Source of the DNA: Candidatus Latescibacterota bacterium
GTDB lineage: Bacteria > Latescibacterota > UBA2968
Direction of reading: 5' to 3'
Assembly (NCBI GenBank): GCA_018650745.1
Contig: JABIFK010000877.1
Location: forward strand, 1-19,892
Length of the DNA stretch: 19,892 nt
The notes under the pieces were generated by a model, which saw nothing but the letters and a program-made list of their open reading frames with translations, was not told where the DNA came from and searched no databases. Each line of letters begins with the position of its first letter. Positions within the stretch are counted from its first letter, which is position 1. Below, piece by piece: positions 8,107-16,441 of this stretch. The position numbers and the translations under genes are program-made.

Positions 8107-11100
8107 TCATACATCCGTCTTCTCAACTTGATTTTGTAGTTGTTCAATAAAGCTCGGATATTCAGTGATCGTTTGCGATAAATTATCGAGATCAAATTGA
8201 GAGGCTTGCTCGATAAGCTTTTCAGACCACACATCAAGTGCCCCATACGCATATGTTTGGGCAATCTCTTGAATATTTGCACCAAAGCTTTCAGTATCAT
8301 TCATACTTAAAGTCTCGCACAAGGCATCCCAAATAGGTTTCTGTTTTTCAAGATCACTTATCAATTCAAGCACATTGTCCGTAGGCAAATCGTGTTCACT
8401 TGCATCCTCTTCTGATGCGGATATCTCATCTTCTGGGTAAATGTTTTGAAGTGCCCCAATCAATCGCGACAGTTCTTCATCAACAGCATCAAGATGGGGT
8501 TCTATGTCCAACTGGGATAGAATAGCCGATTCGAGCCCTTGTGCCCGTGTTTGTAACTCACCTGCACCCAGTGTGCCAGCAACCCCTTTCAAAGAATGTG
8601 CGGCACGCTCTGCTTCACCACGATCATCCGAAACCATATGATCTCTTACAACTTGCACAACTTGCGACTCTGAACCCGTGATAAATTGACGTAACAACCG
8701 TTCATAGAATTCGCGGTTATTGGCCACATTGCGCAAACCGGCGTTAATATCAAGCCCATCGATGGTTTCTAACAGATCTGGCGACCCTTCATCCGTATCG
8801 TTGGGTGAGTCTGAAGAAGTCGATGCTGTAGACAAAACTGCCTCGTCAGTTGATACCAAAGGATGAACACGTGCAGGCACCCACCGCAACAACTTGCCAA
8901 ACAAATCATCAGGATCAATGGGTTTGGCAATATGATCGTTCATACCCGCTTCAAGACAATTCTCACGATCCACCGCCATCGCATTGGCCGTCATGGCCAA
9001 AATAGGTATGTCGGCAAATTCTTTGCGAATATTGCGCGTGGCGTCAAGACCGTCCATCTCTGGCATTTGCATGTCCATCAAAATAACATCATACGTTTCA
9101 ATCTGTGCTTTTTTAACTGCAATTCGGCCATTTTCGGCCAAATCAACTTCAAAACCCGCTTGTGTCAATAATTCCATGGCAACCTGCTGATTGAGCACGT
9201 TATCTTCAGCCACCAAAATACGTGCGCCCTGAATAGGTATCAACATCTCCTCTGTAATTTTCGCTGTTTCAACCTCTGCAGCAGAAGATGCCACTTCGCC
9301 ACCCAACACACGAATCGCCGAATCAAACAAAAGCGACGAATTGACAGGTTTCACCAGTGAGACTTCAACACCCACTTCATTCGCCTTTTGAAACACGTCT
9401 TCGCGCCCATAAGACGTAATCATCACAGGGTGCGGAGGTGATTTGAGAGTCTGCAATGACATTTGTGCAAACGTATCAATACCATTCATACCCGGTGGCA
9501 TATGCCAATCCATAAAGACAATTTCATACGGGTCATCCACAGTATCAGCTTCTGAAATCGCCGAGAGAGCTTCTTCTCCCGAAGGCACTTCATCAACGCG
9601 AAAGGTCATGCTCGACAACATGTCATTAAGACTCTGACGCGCATAGAGATTGTCATCCACAACAAGTACACGACGGTTACGCAAATCGGGTGCTGGCAAA
9701 AGTTCTCGCTTTTTCACCTGTCCCAAACCAAGTCGGGCCGTGAACCAAAAAGTACTGCCTTTGCCCACCTCACTTTCAACCCCAACCTCACCGCCCATCA
9801 AACTGGCCAAATTCTTAGAAATAGACAAGCCCAAACCCGTACCACCAAATTCACGCGTTGTAGATGCATCGGCCTGTTGAAAAGATTGAAAAAGCTTGTC
9901 CTTTTGTTCAGGAGTCAAACCAATGCCAGAGTCTTGTACTTCAAACCGAACCATCAAATCATCACCTATTTCATCCACCTTCTTGGCCCGCACAATAATC
10001 TCACCCGTCTCCGTAAATTTAACCGCATTATTGGCATAGTTAATCAGCACTTGCCCAATACGCAACGGGTCGCCTTTCAAATCAAGTGGCAGTTCAGAGT
10101 CCAAATCAAAAATAAATTCCAATCCCTTTTGCGAGGCTTTTTCGCCTACCAAACTTGCAACATTGTCAAAAACACGCTCCAACTCAAAGTCAATGGTCTC
10201 AACATCGAGCTTGCCCGCCTCAATCTTAGAAAAATCAAGCACGTCATTGATAATGCCCAACAAGTGTTGACCTGAACTATGGATCTTAGAAACATAATCT
10301 TTCTGCTTGGGGTCCAATTCTGTTCTCATAGCCAAATGCGCCATACCAATAATGGCGTTCATTGGCGTCCGAATCTCGTGACTCATATTGGCCAAAAAAT
10401 CAGCTTTGGTCTGAGCGGCGGCTTCTGCTACTTCCCGGGCCTGCTCACTTTCTTTGTGGCTTTCAGCAATTGATTTTGTCATTTCCCTAAACGTGGCCGT
10501 AATAACAAATGTCAATACCAACCCAATGCCAACAGCAAAGACGCCCATAGTTGAAATAATAGAAATATTTCGATTAATAGCTGCCACAAGATTGGGGCCA
10601 ATTTGATCTTGTACGCCCTTAATATCAAGTTTCACATCCTCTACATCTTTTGCAATGACAGGCCCTAACCGATCCAGCGTATTCTTGATCAATGCATTGC
10701 GATCAAAAATAATCTTCACCAAATCTTTAAACGTATCACTATAATCTTTAAAAGCAATTTCAATACTGGCAAGCATACGTCGCCGTTGAACATTTTGTAA
10801 TTCTTTGTCCAAAATCTCCAAGCGTTCTTGTATGTGTCCAAATTCTTGAAGTACCCGATTTACCGATCGTTGATCATTATTTACCAAAAATTTTGCAACA
10901 TAAAGACGCGCCAAAAGCAAATGCTTCATCGCCAAGCCAGAGTGAAATGACGCCGACTGATCACCGCTTTCTTGTGCAGAAATCATAATGCCCGTCAACG
11001 TACTTTCCATATAAGGGCCTTTTTGGTCCAGCACCTTAAACACCGCATCATTGCGCTGTTCTTTATACTGAATCACTTTATCAAAAACCGCTACGTATCT

Positions 11101-11481
11101 TTTAAGATGGGTTTCCACAGAATCAATTTTGGCGGCACGCTCCGGTTTCTGAATTTCAACCTGTGACTCCTCCAAAAAACCCGACATGCGCCGATAATAA
11201 TCTGCATACTCCTGCAAATCTTTATAACTACCCGTAATGATAAAGTCCTTCACATTCATACGCACCATCAACATATTGGCTTGCAAACGCCCCGAAAGAT
11301 TGGTATCACGCGCCATTTCTCTATATTGCGTAAACCCACGCGCAGATTCATATTGAGCATAATACCCCGCAGTTGCAACCAACCCCATCAGCCCAACAAT
11401 AGATATGAACCCCAGAAATATTTTTTTACCAACTTCAATATCTCTCACACGCACATACGTCTTTTTAAGAAAATTCAACAT
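8107..11481 (-). CDS. Hybrid histidine kinase with helical-bundle periplasmic sensor, two receivers and Hpt
   Basis: 1124-residue inner-membrane hybrid kinase. TM1 lies at about 18-42, followed by a roughly 265-residue, almost wholly helical periplasmic region with RMNVKDFIITGSYKDL near its start; this resembles the helical bimodular (HBM) or four-helix sensors of chemoreceptors and TorS-like kinases. TM2 is at about 308-331. Only about 35 residues separate TM2 from the H-box, too few for a HAMP domain, so signalling probably runs through a continuous coiled coil. HisKA H368 (SHEIRTPMN), N-box NYANNAVKF near 480, GTGLGLSI, REC1 D658 (MDWHMPPG), REC2 D803 (LMDMQMP), Hpt H962 (AAHSLKG) and the C-terminal module (about 1045-1124) are all intact. 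AAGGG lies about nine bases before the ATG. The 89-bp gap upstream is the longest in the cluster. Its core is closest by eye to that of the propeller kinase upstream (shared SYGREDV in REC1). Confidence 0.94.
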   Translation of the reverse strand: MLNFLKKTYVRVRDIEVGKKIFLGFISIVGLMGLVATAGYYAQYESARGFTQYREMARDTNLSGRLQANMLMVRMNVKDFIITGSYKDLQEYADYYRRMSGFLEESQVEIQKPERAAKIDSVETHLKRYVAVFDKVIQYKEQRNDAVFKVLDQKGPYMESTLTGIMISAQESGDQSASFHSGLAMKHLLLARLYVAKFLVNNDQRSVNRVLQEFGHIQERLEILDKELQNVQRRRMLASIEIAFKDYSDTFKDLVKIIFDRNALIKNTLDRLGPVIAKDVEDVKLDIKGVQDQIGPNLVAAINRNISIISTMGVFAVGIGLVLTFVITATFREMTKSIAESHKESEQAREVAEAAAQTKADFLANMSHEIRTPMNAIIGMAHLAMRTELDPKQKDYVSKIHSSGQHLLGIINDVLDFSKIEAGKLDVETIDFELERVFDNVASLVGEKASQKGLEFIFDLDSELPLDLKGDPLRIGQVLINYANNAVKFTETGEIIVRAKKVDEIGDDLMVRFEVQDSGIGLTPEQKDKLFQSFQQADASTTREFGGTGLGLSISKNLASLMGGEVGVESEVGKGSTFWFTARLGLGQVKKRELLPAPDLRNRRVLVVDDNLYARQSLNDMLSSMTFRVDEVPSGEEALSAISEADTVDDPYEIVFMDWHMPPGMNGIDTFAQMSLQTLKSPPHPVMITSYGREDVFQKANEVGVEVSLVKPVNSSLLFDSAIRVLGGEVASSAAEVETAKITEEMLIPIQGARILVAEDNVLNQQVAMELLTQAGFEVDLAENGRIAVKKAQIETYDVILMDMQMPEMDGLDATRNIRKEFADIPILAMTANAMAVDRENCLEAGMNDHIAKPIDPDDLFGKLLRWVPARVHPLVSTDEAVLSTASTSSDSPNDTDEGSPDLLETIDGLDINAGLRNVANNREFYERLLRQFITGSESQVVQVVRDHMVSDDRGEAERAAHSLKGVAGTLGAGELQTRAQGLESAILSQLDIEPHLDAVDEELSRLIGALQNIYPEDEISASEEDASEHDLPTDNVLELISDLEKQKPIWDALCETLSMNDTESFGANIQEIAQTYAYGALDVWSEKLIEQASQFDLDNLSQTITEYPSFIEQLQNQVEKTDV

Positions 11482-11570
11482 ATATGTAATCCCTTATTCG
11501 GGTGGTGTTGCAACCATAAAAAATAACATTTCTTTAAATCCGAAACACTTCTACGTTTTTAACCTGTTAC
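11482..11570 (-). other. 89-bp intergenic gap inside the kinase cluster
   Basis: This is the longest gap between the clustered genes. On the minus strand it is A/T-rich, ends with AAGGG before the start at 11481, and contains an 8-bp palindrome (GTTGCAAC). I see no hairpin plus T-run terminator and no convincing -35/-10 pair. A weak internal promoter cannot be excluded. Confidence 0.4.
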
Positions 11571-14500
11571 TTAATTTTCAATAAATTTGGGAAACTTCAA
11601 CAGGGTCTGTTCCATGTTGTCCAAATCAAACAGAGATGCCTCTTCTGCCAATTTTTCACCCCACGCGACAAGAGGGCTGTATGTATGCGTTTGACCCAAT
11701 TCTTTCATTTGATTTGCAAATTCTTCAATATCATTGATCGCAAGTGTTTCAGACAGCTCTTGCCACATAGGTTTTTGTTGTTCAAGCAAAGATATCAATT
11801 CTGACCCGATTTCCAAATTTTCAGATCCCACTTCACTATTTTCGGGTTTTACTGCTATTACTTCCACGGGCAACATCGCATTCAGTGCCGCTAAAAATCG
11901 CGTGAGTTCCCGATCAACAGAAGCCAAATGCACATCCACATCTGAGTCCGATTGAACAGCCGATTCGAGTGTCTGTGCACGAGCCTGTAAATCAGAAGCA
12001 CCAATGGTACCTGCCACGCCCTTGAGCGAATGTGCAGTACGTTCAGCAGCATCACGGTCTCCCGCCAGGAGTTGTGCTTTTATGGTTGTCACAGTCTCAG
12101 CCTCCGAACCCGTGACAAACTGACGCAACAACCGCTCATAAAATACGCGGTTATTGGCCACATTGCGCAAACCAATCTTAATGTCGAGCCCCTCAACATT
12201 TTGCAACGGATCTGCATCGGGTTTCTGAGCAACAGGTTCTGGTGGTTTTTCCGGTTGTGTTTCAACTTCAGCTATCGGCTCACGTTCCCGATGCGGAATC
12301 CACTCAATGAGTTTATTCAATAACACGTTCGGGTCAATGGGCTTTGCAATATGATCATTCATACCGGCTTCAAGGCACCGTTCGCGATCTTGGGCCATCG
12401 CATTTGCAGTCATCGCCAAAATGGGCAGTTCAGCAAACCTGCTTCGAATTTCTCGGGCAGCCGTCACACCATCCATCACGGGCATTTGCATATCCATCAA
12501 AACCAATTCATATGCGTTCTCACCAACCATTTCGGTCGCAATCTTTCCATTTTCAGCCAAGTCCGTATCAAAACCCGCCTGCGTCAACAATTCAATGGCC
12601 ACTTGCTGGTTTAATTCATTGTCTTCTGCCAAAAGTATTTTCGCACCCCAAACAGGAGCCAAATCTTGGGATGTCACATGCAATAAACCATCTTGGTGTT
12701 CAGATTTTTTGACTTCACCACCCAACACACGAATAGATGCATCAAACAGCAACGAAGGGTTAACAGGCTTAATCAATGAAATATTAATACCCACCCCTTC
12801 AGCTTCGCGCAAAACATCTTCACGTCCATAAGACGTCACCATCACCACATAGGGTTTGCTTTTAAGAGACAAGTTGGCCATTTGACGCGTGGTTTCAATA
12901 CCATCAATGCCAGGTGGCATGTGCCAATCCATAAACACAATTTCATAAGGGTCATCTGTTTCGTTAATTTTTGAAAGCGCAGAAAGCGCATCCTCTCCAG
13001 AAGGCACTTCATCGACACGAAATGTCATATTCACAAGCATGGCCGACATGATTTCACGTGCATGTTGATTGTCATCAATAATAAGCACCCGCCTGTTACG
13101 CAAATCAGGTTCAGGCGTTAATTCACGGCTTCTGTCTTCACCCATACCCAGCGATGCCGTAAACCAAAACGTACTGCCTTCACCAAGCACACTCTCAACA
13201 CCCACATCACCACCCATGAGGTGCGCCAAGTTCTTAGAAATGACAAGTCCCAAACCCGTGCCGCCATATTCGCGAGTCGTTGATGTATCAGCCTGCTGAA
13301 AAGATTGGAAAAGTTTGCCCATTTGTTCTTCGGTTAAACCAATTCCCGTATCTTGGATCTCAAAACGAACCAGCAAGGGATCGTTCTGTCTTTCAACTTG
13401 CTGAACCCGAACAATAATCTCACCTTCTTCGGTAAACTTGACCGCATTATTGGCATAGTTAATAAGCACCTGACCAATGCGTAAAGGGTCTCCTGTAAGG
13501 TCCCGGGGCAAATCCGTCTCAAGGTCAAAGATCAATTCCAAACCTTTGTCAGCCGCTTTTTCACCAATCAAACTGGCCACATTGTCAAGCACCTGCTCAA
13601 GATCAAAATCAACAACTTCAATATCGAGCTTTCCCGCTTCAATTTTAGAGAAATCAAGAATGTCATTAATGATGCCCAACAAGTGCTGTCCCGATCCATG
13701 AATCTTTCTGACATAATCGGTTTGTTTGGGGTCCAAATCTGTTCTCAAAGCCAAATGAGACATCCCAATAATGGCATTCATGGGCGTCCGAATTTCATGT
13801 GACATATTTGCCAAAAAATCTGCTTTCGCTTGCGATGCCGCTTCGGCCAATTCTTTAGCATCCACCAATTCAACGGTACGAGATTCGACGAGTTCTTGAA
13901 GGTGAATGCGTTGTGCCTCAGAAGCACGAAGCCGCCATCTGCTAAATACAAAAATACCTGCAACAATGACAATGACATAAATCGAATACGCAGTCCAAGT
14001 TTTCCATGGCGGTGCGGTCACGTGCACACGCATTTGAACCTCTTGCTCTGGCAAACTCCAAACACCGTCGTTATTCGTACCGCGCACCCGAAGCGTATAA
14101 ATACCACCTGGCAAATTCGAATAACGGCCAAACTGCTTGCCATCAGCATCGTACCAATTTCGATCATAACCATCCAAATAAAATTGATATTGATGTTTCG
14201 AAACATTGGTAAAATTCATCGCCACATATTCAAACTCAAATCCATTTTTTCGCCAATCAAGATCAAGGTCAGTGGCTTTTTCAAAGGCAGCATCAACATC
14301 CAATTCAATACCATCTTGTTTGATTGAAGTCAGAAACATTTGAGGGGGTTTCTCATTGTCCGTAAGTTGATCGGGATAAAAAGCATTCACCCCATTAAAA
14401 CCACCAAACCAGAGTCGACCTGTTTGTGTATTTCGGCGTGATGTCGGCCAAAAGTCGTGGCTGTGCAAACCATCACCTTTGGTATAAACCCTCAAGACTT

Positions 14501-16421
14501 GCTCTTTGACAGCATCAAATTTTATCAAACCAATATCCGTGCCCAACCACAAATAACCTGCATTATCCTCAACCACATTGTGTACGATTTTGGCATGAAA
14601 CCCTTGCTCGGCAGACATGTGCGTAAACGTGCCTTCATGCTTATCAAATTTATCCAATCCACGATCTGTACAAATCCAAAAAAGGCCTCGAGAATCTTCT
14701 ACCAAATCAAACACCGTATTTGATGCAATCGTTTTGGGGTTATCAGGGTCATGCTGAAAATGCGTGAATGCATCGGCTTTTTTATCAAACAACTCCAAGC
14801 CGCCGCCCCAAGTTGCAATCCACATCAATGCAGGATCATCGTTATCCAGCTCAAATCGAATAGATGTAACAGCTGCAAAGCTCTTGGAGTCATTCGGGTC
14901 ATGTTTATAAACCTTGTGTTCACCCGTTTTCATATTGTAACGATTGAAGCTTTGCTCCCACCCGACCGCCCAAACCACATCTAAATCATCCGTATCCTGA
15001 ATAATGGTATAAAGCCATGTGTTGTCGGTGAGCCGCTTGGTAACCTTACCCGTCGGACGATCGAAAATGACCATGCCCTCAGCTGTCGAAACAATGAAAT
15101 TTCCAAGATGGTCTTCGTAAAATCCGGCAGGATAACCGTGAGGTAAAGTTGTCGGGTCTTGAGAGTCGGGTTTAAAGTGTGTAAAGTTATCCGTTTCAGG
15201 GTTGTAACGATCCAGACCATCACCAAAGTTTCCAAGCCATACCGTGCCTTGACGATCTTCATAAATAGGCAACGGTGCATTGCTGGCCAAACTGTTTGGG
15301 TCAAAAGGATTGTGTTTATACAAATTGAAACGATGTGCTTGTGGATCAGCTTTGTCTACCTTGCCCGTGTTATCCGTAACCCACAAAATCCCATTGCGAT
15401 CTTCAAAAGCACCCTGAATGGTATTTGAAGAAAAACTATATGGGTCGGCAGGATCACTGGTTTGATGAAAATATGTCTTTGCAACAGGATCAAAATGAAT
15501 CAGCCCGGTAGCAGTCGTAGACGGAATCAGAATAAGTTTTCCGGCTTTACTCAAATAGAAATCACAAATGCTCATCAACGGCAAACTGCTTTTATCCCCA
15601 GGAATATGTTTGAAATGTTCAAACGTATTCGTTTCACGATCCAATCGAATCAACCCATTGTCGCGCGAGGCAAACCACAAGTCCCCTTGGAGGTCTTCCA
15701 AGATCGCTTGAATCTCGTCATCGGGAATGCTATTGGGATTTTTTGCATCATGCCTGAAACGCGTAAACGTGCCTGTTTTTTTATCGTACTTTGTTGCCCC
15801 ATCGTGTTTTGTGCCTATCCAAATATCACCAAATCGATCTTCAAAAACGGTGTAGATGTCATTGCTCGTTAAACTGTTCTCATCATTGGCATCATGCCAA
15901 AGGTTGGTAAAAGATTCAGTCTCTCTGTCAAAACGGCTCAACCCACTTTGCGTGCCAAACCAAAGCAAGCCGTCTCGATCTTCAATTATGGTTCGCGATG
16001 ACAAATTAAACGTATTACTCGCAAGTGTTGTGAGCGGATGGTCTGGGTCTTTGAAATACTGCGTGAACGTATTGGTCGTTTTATCGTAGCGGTTCAACCC
16101 ACTGTTGGTACCTGCCCAAATGATGCCTTCACTGTCCTCAAACATCTGCGTAACAAAATCACTCGAAATCGAACCCGGCCCTTCTTTGAAGAGCTTTACA
16201 TTGGCCCCATCATATCGCACCATGCCATTGAAAAAAGAACCAAACCAAATAAACCCATCCCGATCTTGCATAATGGCAAAAGAAGGTTCACCGCCAATAT
16301 CAAAAGCCAATTCAAACTTCAGTTTCTCAGCATGGGCCGTACCCAATAGCGTAATCAAGCAAATCACACTGACCGAAATTAATATTCTAATTTGTATGCA
16401 AGAAAGCTTATCATTCATCAT
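11571..16421 (-). CDS. Hybrid histidine kinase with two-propeller and Y_Y_Y sensor, two receivers and Hpt
   Basis: 1616 residues. A signal peptide (about 1-31, cleavage after GTAHA) is followed by some 13-14 degenerate repeats of about 45 residues of the Reg_prop type (xEDxxGxxWxGTxxGLxRYDxxTxxF) up to about residue 690, enough for two seven-bladed propellers. Next come a Y_Y_Y domain (about 738-803, LDGYDRNWY), one TM (about 811-833), HisKA H875, N-box NYANNAVKF near 987, GTGLGLVI, REC1 D1165 (MDWHMPPG), REC2 D1310 (LMDMQMP), Hpt H1464 (TAHSLKG) and the shared C-terminal module (about 1545-1616). The sensor half matches hybrid two-component systems that, in Bacteroidetes, often end in an AraC-type DNA-binding domain and sense glycans; here the output is a REC-REC-Hpt relay instead. 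Carbohydrate sensing is only inference. Two ATGs lie in tandem; AGGAT is better spaced for the second (16418). Twenty bases separate it from the gene upstream. Confidence 0.95.
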   Translation of the reverse strand: MMNDKLSCIQIRILISVSVICLITLLGTAHAEKLKFELAFDIGGEPSFAIMQDRDGFIWFGSFFNGMVRYDGANVKLFKEGPGSISSDFVTQMFEDSEGIIWAGTNSGLNRYDKTTNTFTQYFKDPDHPLTTLASNTFNLSSRTIIEDRDGLLWFGTQSGLSRFDRETESFTNLWHDANDENSLTSNDIYTVFEDRFGDIWIGTKHDGATKYDKKTGTFTRFRHDAKNPNSIPDDEIQAILEDLQGDLWFASRDNGLIRLDRETNTFEHFKHIPGDKSSLPLMSICDFYLSKAGKLILIPSTTATGLIHFDPVAKTYFHQTSDPADPYSFSSNTIQGAFEDRNGILWVTDNTGKVDKADPQAHRFNLYKHNPFDPNSLASNAPLPIYEDRQGTVWLGNFGDGLDRYNPETDNFTHFKPDSQDPTTLPHGYPAGFYEDHLGNFIVSTAEGMVIFDRPTGKVTKRLTDNTWLYTIIQDTDDLDVVWAVGWEQSFNRYNMKTGEHKVYKHDPNDSKSFAAVTSIRFELDNDDPALMWIATWGGGLELFDKKADAFTHFQHDPDNPKTIASNTVFDLVEDSRGLFWICTDRGLDKFDKHEGTFTHMSAEQGFHAKIVHNVVEDNAGYLWLGTDIGLIKFDAVKEQVLRVYTKGDGLHSHDFWPTSRRNTQTGRLWFGGFNGVNAFYPDQLTDNEKPPQMFLTSIKQDGIELDVDAAFEKATDLDLDWRKNGFEFEYVAMNFTNVSKHQYQFYLDGYDRNWYDADGKQFGRYSNLPGGIYTLRVRGTNNDGVWSLPEQEVQMRVHVTAPPWKTWTAYSIYVIVIVAGIFVFSRWRLRASEAQRIHLQELVESRTVELVDAKELAEAASQAKADFLANMSHEIRTPMNAIIGMSHLALRTDLDPKQTDYVRKIHGSGQHLLGIINDILDFSKIEAGKLDIEVVDFDLEQVLDNVASLIGEKAADKGLELIFDLETDLPRDLTGDPLRIGQVLINYANNAVKFTEEGEIIVRVQQVERQNDPLLVRFEIQDTGIGLTEEQMGKLFQSFQQADTSTTREYGGTGLGLVISKNLAHLMGGDVGVESVLGEGSTFWFTASLGMGEDRSRELTPEPDLRNRRVLIIDDNQHAREIMSAMLVNMTFRVDEVPSGEDALSALSKINETDDPYEIVFMDWHMPPGIDGIETTRQMANLSLKSKPYVVMVTSYGREDVLREAEGVGINISLIKPVNPSLLFDASIRVLGGEVKKSEHQDGLLHVTSQDLAPVWGAKILLAEDNELNQQVAIELLTQAGFDTDLAENGKIATEMVGENAYELVLMDMQMPVMDGVTAAREIRSRFAELPILAMTANAMAQDRERCLEAGMNDHIAKPIDPNVLLNKLIEWIPHREREPIAEVETQPEKPPEPVAQKPDADPLQNVEGLDIKIGLRNVANNRVFYERLLRQFVTGSEAETVTTIKAQLLAGDRDAAERTAHSLKGVAGTIGASDLQARAQTLESAVQSDSDVDVHLASVDRELTRFLAALNAMLPVEVIAVKPENSEVGSENLEIGSELISLLEQQKPMWQELSETLAINDIEEFANQMKELGQTHTYSPLVAWGEKLAEEASLFDLDNMEQTLLKFPKFIEN

Positions 16422-16441
16422 ATATCCTATGTGTTAAAGTA

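Noticed and set aside
9650..10275. Plus-strand frames of 76-132 codons with counterparts near 13069-13299 and 17844-18281
   Set aside because: They look conserved between loci only because they are antisense to the conserved HATPase/REC1 core; no ribosome sites or protein features support them.
11482..11570. Possible promoter for the 1124-residue kinase (TTGCAA with a downstream AT-rich hexamer)
   Set aside because: The -10 candidate at the right spacing (ATTACA) is poor and lies almost on the start codon, so I did not call it.
14640..16400. Periodic repeats in the propeller region as a possible DNA repeat or CRISPR-like array
   Set aside because: The periodicity is at protein level (about 45-residue Reg_prop blades) and the DNA units are not near-identical; there are no constant repeats with unique spacers.
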